From Armigeres subalbatus (lineage: Eukaryota; Arthropoda; Insecta; Diptera; Culicidae): a stretch of DNA of 64,000 nucleotides. The notes under the pieces are model-generated. The model worked only from the letters and a program-made list of their open reading frames with translations, was not told the DNA's origin and did no database searches. Position 1 is the first letter of the stretch; every line of letters starts with the position of its first letter. The stretch is from contig NC_085140.1 in assembly GCF_024139115.2 (NCBI RefSeq), positions 103,738,988 through 103,802,987 on the forward strand, read 5' to 3'. Below are positions 22,440-33,794 of this stretch, in pieces. A program made the position numbers and the translations under genes.

Positions 22440-22673
22440 GTGGTGAGATCATTTCTTTTCTAAGGCATCAAATCGGTGCACAGACGGAAATTTGATTTAC
22501 TACCATCAGCAGCAACCGAAAGTGACTTGGTCTGATTATTTTTGAGTGAAGTGCGAAACGCGGAATCTTCAAACTGGTGAAATTAGTGCTGAAGCGTGAA
22601 TATCGTGAAAACTGTTCTGATCAGCGGATGCTTGCTTTAGTTTTGCTGGACAAGGATTTCGGCATACAAAGAG
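22440..22673 (+). other. Candidate noncoding first exon (5' UTR) with splice donor
   Basis: The segment reads like an insect 5' UTR: gtgaagtgcgaaacgcggaa, gtgaaattagtgctgaag and gtgaatatcgtgaaaact. It ends at a strong donor, aaagag|gtgagtttt, with GT at 22674. It contains no long open frame. No downstream coding exon is recognisable in the window, so if real, it would belong to a gene with a very long first intron, common in Aedes. This is inference from base texture and the donor only. Confidence 0.35.
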
Positions 22674-22680
22674 GTGAGTT

Positions 22681-23189
22681 TTGTGTTTTTCCTAACCATG
22701 AAATGTACGTGCAATTATTTCAAATAGAATTGTAAAAACTGTGTGGAAACCCCGGATGACAGCAACTATTAGGTTGGTTAGTTATTTTTTCGTTCTTGCA
22801 AACTTATGTGATAGCGTAGATTGCCGCGCCGCTGCGCTTTACCTAGAACCAATTATCAGGAGCGCACTATGTGTAGGACCGTAGTGGAAAATAATTAAAT
22901 CTTGCGTGCAAATATGTTGATGACCCCCGTCCCGCACAGCAACCGAATGAAAGTGAAACAGCTAACAAAGTGGAAAACGCCGAACACTTGGGAAATCCTA
23001 GCATTGAATGACCTGATTCTGAGAAATTTCTTCAAATAATGAGTATGTGAAAAGTTTTTAGGCGAATCTATAATAACATACTACGGCATAATGCCTGAAT
23101 AAAAGAGAATTGGTGGCTTTAATGGATTTTTTCTGTTATTTTTGCGGAAGACCCAAATAATGTGTTCTAACTGTAGAAAATTTGGTACG
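22681..23189. other. No recognisable feature
   Basis: Unassigned sequence between the exon-like segment and the large inverted repeat. Confidence 0.35.
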
Positions 23190-25869
23190 TATATGTACAA
23201 TGCACAGTGTTGCTTTTTGTCGATTTCGTGCGCTTTTTTAATAGCATCGTTTCTGTTGATTTTTTCGCTGTAGTTTGTTTGGAGGAAACGTTAGATATCA
23301 TAAAGGGCTTTTTTTGAGAAAATCTGTGAAATGATTAATCCACCTAAAAGTGAGATAAAAATTTTACTTTTTCACCTAAACCGTATATGCGCCTAGTGTC
23401 TTCGAGAAAGTTGTAGCGGATGGTATTTTAGGCCACTTTGCCAAAAATCATGTATCTGTGACTTATACTTTACTAGATATGTGACATTTACCGTGGAAGG
23501 CCCCTAAAATCAGTTTTTTGAGCATAACTTTTTTTATATGTTTCAGGCACTTTTACACCCTTCTACAAAGTTGTTTGGCTAATAAAAATACAGGTTTTTG
23601 TAGAACATTGCGAAGCTCTATCTCTTAAAATTGAAAAGTCATTTGAGAAAATATGTTTTTCTAGGGTATTTGAGAATCGTATAACTTGGTCCGGCGCAAA
23701 ATGGCGCAGACAACTTTTAGTTCTCTGAAGCTGCTATATGTTGACTCTTGCCTAGCGATTGAAGCTTGTGTTTACACGAAATTACAAACGAGTTACATAG
23801 ATTTTAAATTTTCTTGTTTTTGGCCTTACTCGTACACTAAGATTATGTATAGGCTATAGGATCGCACTAAAACCAATATTTGATGGTGGCCCATAAGCCC
23901 ATAGTTTTATATAGAAATTCGATAAACTGAGCTGATGTCTGTATGTGTGTATGAGTGTATGTGTGTATGTGTAGACATTTAAGGCTTGCTCGCGACAAAA
24001 TCTGGACACAAAACTTTAAGAATAAAAATATACTGCTGTTGGTTTATTTCGGTACGTTTTTTACTTCAAATGGCTTCATTCCTTATCGATGCTTCGATGT
24101 ATGCACGAAACTTGGTGACATTTGAATTTTCAAAGAAATAATACGTGCCGAAAGATCTGGCATCCTCAGTAGAATTTGTTTCGAGCTCGTATCCTTCTGG
24201 TGGCTCATAAAATCCGTTTTTGTTCTACTCTCTAACGTTTTAGATGTTGTCAAACAAGCATCGACAAATTTTAAAACGCTTTGAACAGTGTTCACATGAA
24301 AACAAAATGTTTTTAGTCAGTTTCTGGATCGAGAGACCCGAATTTCAATTGCGACTGCACACAATTTTTTCCGAACCTGCAATTCCTCCGACGCCATCTT
24401 TCACTACGTACTTGTAACACTCATGAGAAATATATTTTCAGAAAGTACAGACGTACATTCATCAATCTACGAAATAATTCACTTGTTGATGAGCTATTTC
24501 AAAAGTTATACGTGTTTAAAGGTGTCCAGATTTTGTTGCGTACAAGCCTTAAAAGACACCTTTTTTGCCTTTCTCGTACACTAAGTGCAAAACTAAAAGA
24601 CTTTTTTATTAAGACTAGATATACACATAGTGTCTTCGGGAAAGCTGTAGCGGATAGTATTTTGAGCCATATTGCCAAAGACACCCCATGTCTAACTATT
24701 ATACTTTAAAAAATATGTGACTTTTTCAATGGAAGATCCCTAAAATCACATTTTTTATCATAACTTTTTTTCTATTTTTCCAAGACTTTTCCAACCTTCT
24801 ACAAAGTTATTTGTCAAACAAAACTACACGTTTTTGTGGAACATTGCGAAGCGCTATCTCTTAAAGCTTAAAAGTTATAATGAAAAAGGTGTTTTTTCTA
24901 GGGGTGTTCAGAAATCAAATAGCCTGTTCCGGCGCAAAATGGCCCACAAAACTTTTTAGGATTCAGAAACTACTGTTCTTCTACTTTTCTCTAGTGATTG
25001 AAACTTATGTTTACACGAAATTACACGTGTGTTATATCGATTTCAAACTTAGTGTACGAGAAAGGCAAAAAAGGTGTCTTTTAAATGTCTACACATACAC
25101 ACATACACTCATACACACATACAGACATCAGCTCAGTTTATCGAATTTCTATATAAAACTATGGGCTTATGGGCCACCATCAAATATTGGTTTTTAGTGC
25201 GATCCTATAGCCTATACATAATCTTAGTGTACGAGTAAGGCCAAAAACAAGAAAATTTAAAATCTATATAACTCGTTTGTAATTTCATTGTAAACACAAG
25301 CTTCAATCGCTAGGCAAGAGTCAACATACAGCAGCTTCAGAGAACTAAAAGTTGTCTGCGCCATTTTGCGCCGGACCAAGTTATACGATTCTCAAATACC
25401 CTAGAAAAACATATTTTCTCAAATAACTTATCAATTTTAAGAGATAGAGCTTCGCAATGTTCTACAAAACCTGTATTTTTATTAGCCAAACAACTTTGTA
25501 GAAGGATGTAAAAGTGCCTGAAACATATAAAAAAAGTTATGCTCAAAAACTGATTTTAGGGCCTTCCACGGTAAATGTCACATATCTAGTAAAGTATAAG
25601 TCACAGATACATGATTTTGGCAAAGTGGCCTAAAATACCATCCGCTACAACTTTCTCGAAGACACTAGGCGCATATACGGTTTAGGTGAAAAGTAAAATT
25701 TTTATCTCACTTTTAGGTGGATTAATCATTTCACAGATTTTCTCAAAAAAGCCCTTTATGATATCTAACGTTTCCTCCAAACAAACTACAGCGAAAAAAT
25801 CAACAGAAACGATGCTATTAAAAAAGCGCACGAAATCGACAAAAAGCAACACTGTGCAATGTACATATC
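23190..25869. mobile_element. Large inverted repeat, ~790-bp arms
   Basis: Left arm 23190-23984 and right arm 25081-25869 are reverse complements with few differences (for example gatatcataaagggctttttt, cctagtgtcttcgagaaag, tggtggcccataagcccata). The ~1.1-kb spacer contains a second inverted pair (aaggcttgctcgcgacaaaa near 23982 against its inverse near 24520; aaaagacaccttttttgcc near 24548 against its inverse near 25065) surrounding a dead transposase fragment. The whole could be a foldback element or two nested TIR elements. Confidence 0.75.
24044..24397 (-). pseudogene. Tc1/mariner-family transposase, N-terminal DNA-binding region
   Basis: From an ATG at 24397 the minus-strand frame reads MASEELQVRKKLCAVAI, stop, NTVQSVLKFVDACLTTSKT, FMSHQKDTSSK, IQMSPSFVHTSKHR, stop, MKPFEVKNVPK, stop. 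The order TVQSVLKRF, a basic linker, MSPSFVxxxKxRxGxKxFKVxxVP matches the paired-like helix-turn-helix region of mosquito Tc1/mariner (ITm) transposases. Three in-frame stops and the absence of any DDE catalytic domain show a dead, internally deleted copy. It sits in the loop of the large inverted repeat, flanked by short inverted sequences containing ccagattttgt, which may be its own TIR region. Confidence 0.55.
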
Positions 25870-25879
25870 GGTATAGACC

Positions 25880-26230
25880 GAAACATCAAGTGAGTGGCCG
25901 TTAAGCTAGTAAGTAAAACTACAAATGATAGATCAAAACCTTCCAAAAAATTTCCCTTGAAAATACAGAAGAAATTTCGATAGAAATTCATAAGAATTTT
26001 TGTTACAAATTGAGACATGTCCTCGAAATCGAAATGATTTCCTTTAGAAATTTATTAAAAATCTCCGTTGCAAATATCTGGTTATTTAAAAACATCAGAA
26101 AAAATCCATAAGCAAATCCAAAGATTTTCCTTTTGCAACTCAGAAGAATATCCTTTAGAAATTTAAAAATTGAAAAATTTAGAAGAATTTCCACTTAAAA
26201 TGAAAAAAAAAACTTTTTTAGATTCAACAG
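25880..26230. repeat. Degenerate aaatttcc-type repeat
   Basis: Repeated phrases such as aatttcccttgaaaat, aaatttcgatagaaattc and tttcctttagaaattt. Same class as other low-complexity blocks of the window. Confidence 0.5.
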
Positions 26231-26848
26231 ATTTTCCTCGGAAGTTTGGAAGATTTCAGGCTCAGTCTTTAAGGCAGAAAATGGGACATGATTTTGTACA
26301 ATGCTATAAAAGAAGCGTAATTTGTCAATATTTGACATATTTCCTTAAAGAGGAGCTGAGGTGCCCGTTCAGCCAACTAGCAGGCGATTCATCTTACTTC
26401 AGAAGCACAGCCTACAACTGGCTCTTCCCGCTGCCTTACTGTATTCTAGCTCCCCAAGGGCTTTTCTAATCTCATCCAGTACCAGTATCGCATCAATAGT
26501 TCAATAATATTTCAAACTGTTTCTTTCACCCAGCGGCCACTTTTGTTTTGCTTGTCAGCCTTCATGGTCGTTATACATGTGAGGAAATGGCGCTGTTTTC
26601 TCTTCGCACGCCATTGACAGTTACATAAAACCTCCGCATATCATTTTGTTTCGTGCGCTTCGGCTATCACTTTGTTCCACATACTGAATTTATTTTTGCG
26701 GTGAGTTAGTTGTTGGCCAAATCTTTTTTGGCCCGTTCCAAGCAACATTCAAATTCAATCAAAGTTAATTGCCAATTTTCCGGGAATTGGACCACCCACT
26801 TACACATTAATTTACAATGTTGTGAAAACTCAGATATGAATATATTCA
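26231..26848. other. No recognisable feature
   Basis: Unassigned. No coding or repeat structure that I can support. Confidence 0.35.
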
Positions 26849-27180
26849 CCTCAGTACGCTAGACTGGTGCTTTTAACCAACTAAGCTACGGAGGACCTCC
26901 GTCGGCTTCGACTGTGCGTCCAATTTGGGAATCTCGGGCTAATTCTGTAGCCGCTAAGTTGCGAAGGCCGATGGAGCTCTTTCGTAACTTAGTTGGTTAA
27001 AAGCACCAGTCTAGCGTACTGAGGGTCATGAGTTCGAGTCCCATCGAAGGGAAAGTGGTAAACTACAATACATTTTTCAAATCAAAATCTTCTACATAAT
27101 ATTTTGACGTTGGCTTTCTCAGTCTAATTTAATTGAGACGGCTAGTTGGACCTTGAAAAAGGTTTCGAAATTAATGTATT
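26849..27180 (+). mobile_element. tRNA-derived SINE with an inverted duplicate of its head
   Basis: Plus strand 26963-27053 folds as a tRNA-like head: box A taacttagttgg, an anticodon arm ccagtctagcgtactga with a 7-base loop (central agc) and a T-arm/B box gagttcgagtcc. A SINE-like body follows (cagtctaatttaattgagac, ggttgaaaaaggtttcgaaa-type end). At 26849-26910 the same head, from gaagccgacgg to cgtactgagg, lies on the minus strand, so two heads face each other across a ~50-base spacer. T-stem and D-stem mismatches argue against a functional tRNA. Confidence 0.6.
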
Positions 27181-27993
27181 TTACTAGCTGTTGCCAGCTG
27201 CTGAATTACAATAATATCACTGTGGAATTCTTCCGGAAGTTCCTCCAGAAGTTCTTTCGGAAAGTCCTTCTTTAGGAAATTTCTCCAAAAACACCTTCAT
27301 AAATTTCCACGCAAATTCCTTCCAGAACTTCATCAGGATTCCTGCATTCTCTGGAAATTCTTCAAGAAATTCTTTCAAGAGATCCTCCAGAAATTCCTCT
27401 AGAAGATTCTACATAATTTCCTTCAAGAGTTCCTCCGGAAATTCATCCATGAATTCTCTAGGAATTCTCCGTAAATTACTCCAATAACTCCTTCAGGGCT
27501 ACTAAAACATTCAGGAGGTTCTCCAGAAATTCCATAACGAGTGATCCTTCAAAAAATCTTCCCGGAGTTCCTTCGGAAATTCCTCCAGGAATTCTACCGA
27601 TTTTTTTTAAACGGGATGGGTGAAATTTCCAATGAACACATGGAGAACATTCCGAAGGAACTCACGGACGAATTTGTGAAGGAGCTCTTGAAGGAATTTC
27701 CGAAGGAAGTCCTGTAGGAATTTCCGCAGCTATTTTGGGACGAGTTTCCGGGGGAACTCCTGGATGTTTTTTTTTTCGGGCAAACTTGCTTAATTTTCAG
27801 ACGACTTTTCTAAGTTCTATTTATTTACGAATTTTCGGAGTAATTTCTGGAGGACCTCCTGGCGAAAATTTCGATGGTACTTTATGCGTTAATCATGAAG
27901 AAAATTTCGGAGGAATTTCCATAGCACCTCCAGGAATTTCTGGAGGCATTTTCGAAGAAACTCCTGTAGGAATTTGCGGAAGTATTTTTAAGT
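27181..27993. repeat. Degenerate ttccggaggaactcc-type repeat, left part
   Basis: Phrases such as ttcctccagaagttc, aattcctctagaag, ggagttccttcgga and ggaatttccgaagg repeat irregularly. The array continues after the LOA element at 33795-34130, and the join is marked by the target duplication. Confidence 0.6.
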
Positions 27994-28007
27994 AGTTTTT
28001 GGTTTTT
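27994..28007. repeat. Target-site duplication, left copy (agtttttggttttt)
   Basis: Identical to 33781-33794. The exact inner boundary is ambiguous because it merges with the element's poly(A) (poly(T) on this strand). Confidence 0.8.
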
Positions 28008-28388
28008 TTTTTTTTTTTCTAAGTTCGTTTATTTGGTAGGCTCAGGCGTGTATAACACTTTACGGAGCCATGGTTCTTTGTGATATAAACAATCAATATC
28101 ATTTATTTTTTCAGTTAGTAAGAGAGGGGTAGGAGCCAGCGTACTCGTGGTGACTCGAGGTTAGTTTACAATGTTTAAGGATGGACGGGGCTAAGGATTT
28201 TGGATCAGGGAATTTCAGCTTCTCATCCGGGTATTTGGCGTCAGGGACGATGTGGCGTGTCGTCGTGCTCAAGGAATGGTTCAACTGGGAGCATCTTCCG
28301 GATGGCAAGAGCTATGGTGCTCTATGGAAAAGAAAGCAGAGACTGAACACAAAAAAAAAACTTTAAAGAAAGAAAAAAAAACAAACTA

Positions 28389-31300
28389 TTAGATTTTGAT
28401 ATCAGAAGCACAAAGAAAACTATAAATGGCCTGCATATAGACCACATCACGATCTCCCAAAACACCTCGAACTTCCCTGAAGGGTTGTTTACCTCGGGCC
28501 ACTAGGGTATCCAATAATTGCTCTCTGGAGGCGTCATTTTCCGAGCAGGACCAAACTACGTGATCGATGTCATCATAACCGGCTCCGCACCTACATAAGT
28601 TGCTATCGACAAGGTTTATTCTGTACAGATGTGCGTTTAGTGAATAGTGATTGGACATAAGCCTCGACATCGTGCGGATGAAGCCTCGACTTAAGTCCTC
28701 ACCTCTGAACCACGCTCGCCCAGAAACTTTTGGAACTATAGAAAATAGCCACCGTCCAAGTTCGTTGTGTGTCCAATTTCTTTGCCAACTTTGAAGAGTA
28801 CTCTGACGGACTAATGGGAAAAACTCGTTGCTCGAGAATTGTCTATCATAAACCTCACCTTCCTGTGCGCCCACCTTTGCCAGCGAGTCTGCCTTCTCAT
28901 TGCCGTAGATTGAGCAGTGAGAAGGGACCCAAGCAAAGGTAATCTTGAATGATCTTTCGACCAAAACACGCATCTGCTCTCTTATGTTTGTAAGAAAGTA
29001 AGATGCGTGCTTAACAGGTTTCATCGACCGGAGTGCCTCGATAGAACTAAGACTATCCGAGAAGATGAAATAATGGTCTACGGGCTGATTGGAAATTATC
29101 CCCAAAGCGAAGTTAATTGCTGCCAGCTCAGCAACATAAACCGAACACGGTTCCTGAAGTTTTGGGAAGGTGGTTGAAGTTACATTGAAAACACCGAAGC
29201 CAGTGGATCCGTTGATGCGAGAACCATCAGTGAAATATCTGTTGTTGCAATTGACATGTTCATATTTTTCAGAAAAAGTGAGGGAATAGATATTTGTCGA
29301 AGATGATCTGGTATTCCTTGAATAGCATGTTTCATGGACAGATCGTATACAATTGAGGAACTGTCGTTGGTGAAGTGAACTCGAGGGGGATTATAACACG
29401 GAAGACAAAGATCTGATGATATGTAGTTGAGATAAACTCTCAGGAATCTTGAACGACAAGTTAGTTCAAGCATATTATCGAAGTTATCTAGAACAAGTGT
29501 GTTACTTGTTCCACATTTGATGAGTATTCTAAGTGAGAGCTCCCAGTAACGGTGCGTTAAAGGAGTGATTCCAGCAAGCACCTCCAGGCTCTTGTTATGC
29601 GTTGAATGCATGCAGCCAAGGGCAATACGCAAACAACGATACTGAATTCGTTCCAATTTGATCAGGTGGCAATCAGCTGCTGAGAGAAAGCAGAAGGAGC
29701 CATACTCTAAAACAGAGAGAATAGTCGTTCTATAGAGTTTGATGAGGTCTTCCGGGTGAGCACCCCACCATGTTCCGGAGATAGAACGTAGAAAATTGAT
29801 CCTTTTCCGGCATTTTTGTATCAAATACTCAATGTGGAGTTTCCAGGTACATTTGGAATCAAACACGACCCCAAGGTATTTAGAAGATAAAGATTGGTTG
29901 ATGTCATCATTCAACAGCTTGAGTTTCAGTTGAGCAGGATACCGCTTCTTAGTAAACACAACCAACTGAGTTTTTTGCGGTGAAAACTCGATCCCTAGAT
30001 GTCTGGCCCAAACAGTCAGATTATCCAGGGTACTTTGCAATGGTCCTTGCAAGACAGCTGCACATGGACCTCTTAGAGAGACCACGGCATCATCTGCAAG
30101 TTGTCTGAGCGTGCATTGTCCTTCCAAACAATTGTCAATATCTTTAACATAAAAATTATAAAGCAAGGGACTTAAACATGATCCTTGGGGAAGGCCCATG
30201 TAGCTATTTCTGGAAGTTGTCAGAGTGCCGAGTGTGAAGTTCATTTGTTTTTCTGACAACAAATTGTACAAGAAATTATTTAAAAATACAGGTAGTCCAT
30301 TACTGTGCAGATTGTCTGACAGTACTTCAATGGAAACTGAATCAAAAGCGCCCTTAATATCCAAGAATACTGAAGCCAATTGCTCCTTGTGCGCAAAGGC
30401 CAGTTGTATATCTGAAGAAAGCAACGCTAGACAATCGTTTGTTCCTTTCCCTTTTCTAAATCCAAACTGAGTATTTGAAAGCAATGCATTTTCTTCGACC
30501 CAATGATCAATTCTTGAAAGGATCATTTTCTCCAATAATTTCCTCATGCATGATAGCATGGCGATCGGTCGGTATGAATTGTGATTAGACGCTGGTTTCC
30601 CAGGCTTTTGAATAGCTATTACTTTGACCTGTCGCCATTCAGGTGGCACAATGTTGTACTCCATGAAACAGTTGTACAGGTCAAGTAATCGTCTTTTTGC
30701 GATATCTGGGAGGTTTTTCAGAAGATTGAATTTGATGTTATCGCATCCCGGAGCAGAGTTATTCGATGAAAGAAGAGACATAGAAAGTTCTAGCATTGAG
30801 AATGGTCCACCCAAAGAACCGGGATCATTGACTGATTCTCGAAATAGCGGTTCTGCTAGTACGGAATCTGGGCAGACCTTTTTGCGAAGTTGAATATCCA
30901 TCGATTGGAGTATTCTTCACTCTCGTTGGTGGAAGTGCGGTTCCGCATGTTGCGGGCCGTTTTCCAAAGTGTTGTCATCGAGGTTTCTCGCGATAGTCCC
31001 TCGACAAAACGTCGCCAGTAGCTACGTTTTTAGCCTTGAGAAGATTTTGAGCTTTCTTTCAAGCCTCAAATACTCTTCGAAAAGCTCAGACCTTCCGTGT
31101 TTACGGAAGGCCTTGAAGGCATCAGATTTCTCAGAATACAACTTAGTACATTCATCATCCCATCCAGGAGTGGCTGGTCTTCTTATGACAGATGTACTTG
31201 GAACGCGTCGTTTCTGAGCTTCTAGTGCGCTTTTTTTAATTAATTCGGTAAGGAATCGATATTCATCTAGCGGTGGAAGAACATCAGTTGATTCAATACC

Positions 31301-32083
31301 ATTATTTACCGCCGATGCAAATTTTTGCCAGTCAATGTTCTTCGTGAGGTCGAAAGGAACATTAACTGGCTCAGATTGTTGATAGCTACTTTTAATTGTA
31401 GTAACTATCGGCATATGGTCACTACCGTGGGGATCTTGGATAACCTTCCACGTGCAATCTAACGATAGTGAATTTGAACATAAAGACAGATCAATACGGC
31501 TTTGTTGACCATTTGGTCCTATTCGAGTTACTTCACCAGTGTTCAAAATATTCAAATTGAAATCGTCACACAAATCATAGAAAATAGGCGCTCTATAATC
31601 GTCATACGTTTCGCCCCATCCAATACCATGTGCGTTCATATCACCCAATATCAATACTGGAGATGACAGGAGGGAGACTGCGCTCCAAAAATGTCGACGA
31701 TTAATAGAGGCATTTGGAGGAATGTACACTGAAGCTATGCAAAGATCTTTATTCATCACATTTACTTGGCATGCGACGATTTCTAAGCCGGGAACAGTCG
31801 GAATGGGAATTCTGTAGAAGGAGTAGCATTTTTTGATCCCCAAAAGAACGCCACCATAATGATCATTCCGATCTTGGCGAATAATATTAAAATCGTGGAA
31901 GTTGATTTCGTCTTCGGAAGAAAGCCATGTTTTACAGAGTGCAAATATGTCGCAATCGGAATTGCGAATCAAAAACTTGAACACGTCCAATTTATTTTTC
32001 AGACTATGACAGTTCCACTGCAGCACAGTGATTGAATCTTCGGTGTTGGCCGTATTATCCATCGAAAGATACAATTCCTGCAA
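28389..32083 (-). pseudogene. LOA/I-type ORF2: endonuclease, reverse transcriptase, RNase H (frameshifted)
   Basis: Segment 32083-31022 is an APE-type endonuclease: LQWNCHSLKNKLD, ILGDMNAHGIGWG, RIDLSLCSN and GSDHMPIV. The expected ETWL motif reads CKTWL, so the metal-binding glutamate is lysine. Segment 30901-29180 is reverse transcriptase: IAIQKPGKP, SYRPIAML, QFGFRKGKGT, the catalytic block FLDIKGAFDSV, GLPQGSCLSPLLYN and LADDAVVSL (LADD instead of the usual F/YADD). Segment ~29275-28389 is RNase H with YFTDGS, AELAAI, IFSDSLSS and GNEKADSLAK, giving all four DEDD residues, then a CxC-x7-H-x4-C tail. Frames change at 31045-31048, 31027-31031, 30879-30883 and 29273-29277, each a homopolymer one base short. 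It would perform target-primed reverse transcription. Confidence 0.88.
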
Positions 32084-33430
32084 GAAGGGGCCATGAAACA
32101 GTCAATTGCTTCAGATAACTTTCCACTGTTGGTATAAAGAGGTCAATGATTGGCCTCAATGAATTCGGAATATTGAATAAATTCAAAAAACGGTCCACAA
32201 GGTCCTTAAAGGAGATCAATCCTCGCTTGGACGGAGTACTTTTTTGGGAAGAACGAATTGCAGTTTTTCTTTCATTGATTCTCCTAGCCGGGTGTTTCTT
32301 GGAAACATCGGTTTTGGGCAATGGCGGGAATGTCTTGCTGCAAGATGGATCCAAAGGAGCAGTGAAGACAGGTTGCTTCTGGATTTTAAATAAACCCCCA
32401 TTGCCTTCAGATTTGGGCAAGCTTTTATGGATGACTTTTGATTTCTTACGGCGCAATCCCGGGGAAGACGGTTGCTTCCTCTTTTCGGGCACGTGTACCT
32501 CCGTAGAATCATCCATATCAGCTGCGTCAGAGTCCAATTCGTCAATGCATATGGAATCATAATAATCACTTACTTGAACGGTAGCTGAAATAGCAGCCTT
32601 TGCAGTGGTATCGGCGGATGTGTCTTGCGCTTTAACCATTTCCGCATAAGTCTGCTTGGAGCGCTGTACCAACGAGCGCTTCACTTTTTGGGTGCGCTTT
32701 CTGTACACCGGGCAATCTTGCAAACCATGGGCAGGAGCCAAACCGCAATAAGCACATTTTGTGGCTTGTTGCTGGCAGGATTCCTCCCGATGTCTTTCGA
32801 AACATTTACCACAACGTGGTTTGTTGTCACAAATTTGGCAGTGTGACCAAGTTGTTTGCAATTGGTACAATTAAATACCCTTGGTACAAAAAGACGCACC
32901 GGAAACAACATATTCTCTAAATCGACATATTTTGGGAGAATCGAACCGGCAAACGTCACCCGAAGCGAGCCTGACTTAGAATATACTTTTTTGCCATCTA
33001 CCATGGTTGCTGAATGCAATTCCTTGCAATCCAGAATATCCACGGTAGACTCCATTGCGTTCTTTAAGCGGCCTTTTCCCGCAAGTACATCCTTGCAATT
33101 CAGGCTCGCTGCGTTGATCACACCTTCGATTTCGACCTCCCGCGAGGGGACATAAACTAAATATTCTACATTGTAGGCCTTGTCTTTAGCAATTTCGTTC
33201 GCCACCTGATATGTAGGTGCGGTGATTCGTAGCTTGTTCCTGTTGATCTGATTAAAATCAAGCTTCGTAAAACGACGCGTCAAATCTCGCTTAATGCCGA
33301 GAAAGTCTAGACTTTTCACTTTCTGCCGAAAGTAAACAACCCAAGGCCCAGGCGAAGCCGCATGGTACAATCGTGTGCGGACATCTTTTGGAGGACTATC
33401 GCCCCCCATAGTCTCTGCCTCCATTCTCAC
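32055..33430 (-). pseudogene. LOA/I-type ORF1 (gag-like) protein, one frameshift
   Basis: The protein starts MRMEAETMGGDSPPKDVR. An N-terminal part (GPWVVYFRQK, DLTRRFTKLDF, VYVPSREVEIEGV) is the conserved RNA-binding region of I/LOA/Jockey gags. Zinc knuckles follow: the first, CTNCKQLGHTAKF, loses its last cysteine to a frameshift at the T-run 32831-32836; the next frame supplies it, then CGKCFERHREESC and CAYCGLAPAHGLQDC. A basic, low-complexity tail (RRKKSKV) follows. The stop at 32055 lies within the start of ORF2, a ~29-base overlap typical of coupled translation in these elements. The protein would coat the element RNA. The single break is a T4 to T3 contraction. Confidence 0.85.
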
Positions 33431-33780
33431 CTCGCAAGGTGGAAGGACAATTAATTCTTATACTAACTTAGAACTAATAGCAAATTAGAAAAAAATATAA
33501 AAAAAACTAATTTAATTTATTATAATTAATCCCACTCTGTATCAGAGAGATGGGAGAATAATAAAACAATGCCTTCCACTTATCTGCGCTGCTGCTGTAG
33601 GTAGCAGCAGAAACAATAGCCTGCTTCACTGGCGTCGCCAGAAGCAGCTACTTCGCTCGCCGACAGTGATCGCCTTGGATCCGTAGGTAGGCACCACACA
33701 ATAGACTAGCACTACCGAACAAAACCCGCGATGAGACACAGCACACACGTCTGGCTCGTTCGAACTATCGGCACGGAATG

Positions 33781-33794
33781 AGTTTTTGGTTTTT
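33781..33794. repeat. Target-site duplication, right copy
   Basis: Same 14 bases as 27994-28007. Confidence 0.8.

Larger units (their letters stand above)
28008..33780 (-). mobile_element. LOA/I-group non-LTR retrotransposon, near full length (~5.8 kb)
   Basis: Two overlapping coding regions on the minus strand encode a nucleic-acid-binding gag and a protein with endonuclease, reverse transcriptase and RNase H. The 5' UTR is 33431-33780 and the 3' UTR 28020-28388, ending in poly(A). A 14-base target duplication flanks it (27994-28007 and 33781-33794), marking both ends and showing the copy is not 5'-truncated. The presence of RNase H with DEDD residues and the RGEDLSRGFIRTMSRLMSNH-type tail favours the LOA clade, with I as the alternative. 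It is inserted in a degenerate repeat array. Five one-base homopolymer contractions break the frames, and otherwise I see no internal stops. Confidence 0.9.

Noticed and set aside
22434..22466. Inr plus DPE promoter
   Set aside because: An initiator-like ttcattc exists at 22432, but no DPE consensus lies at +28 to +33.
26963..27053. Functional tRNA-Ala (AGC) gene
   Set aside because: The anticodon-like loop and B box are present, but D- and T-stems have mismatches, no proper acceptor stem forms, and a SINE body follows.
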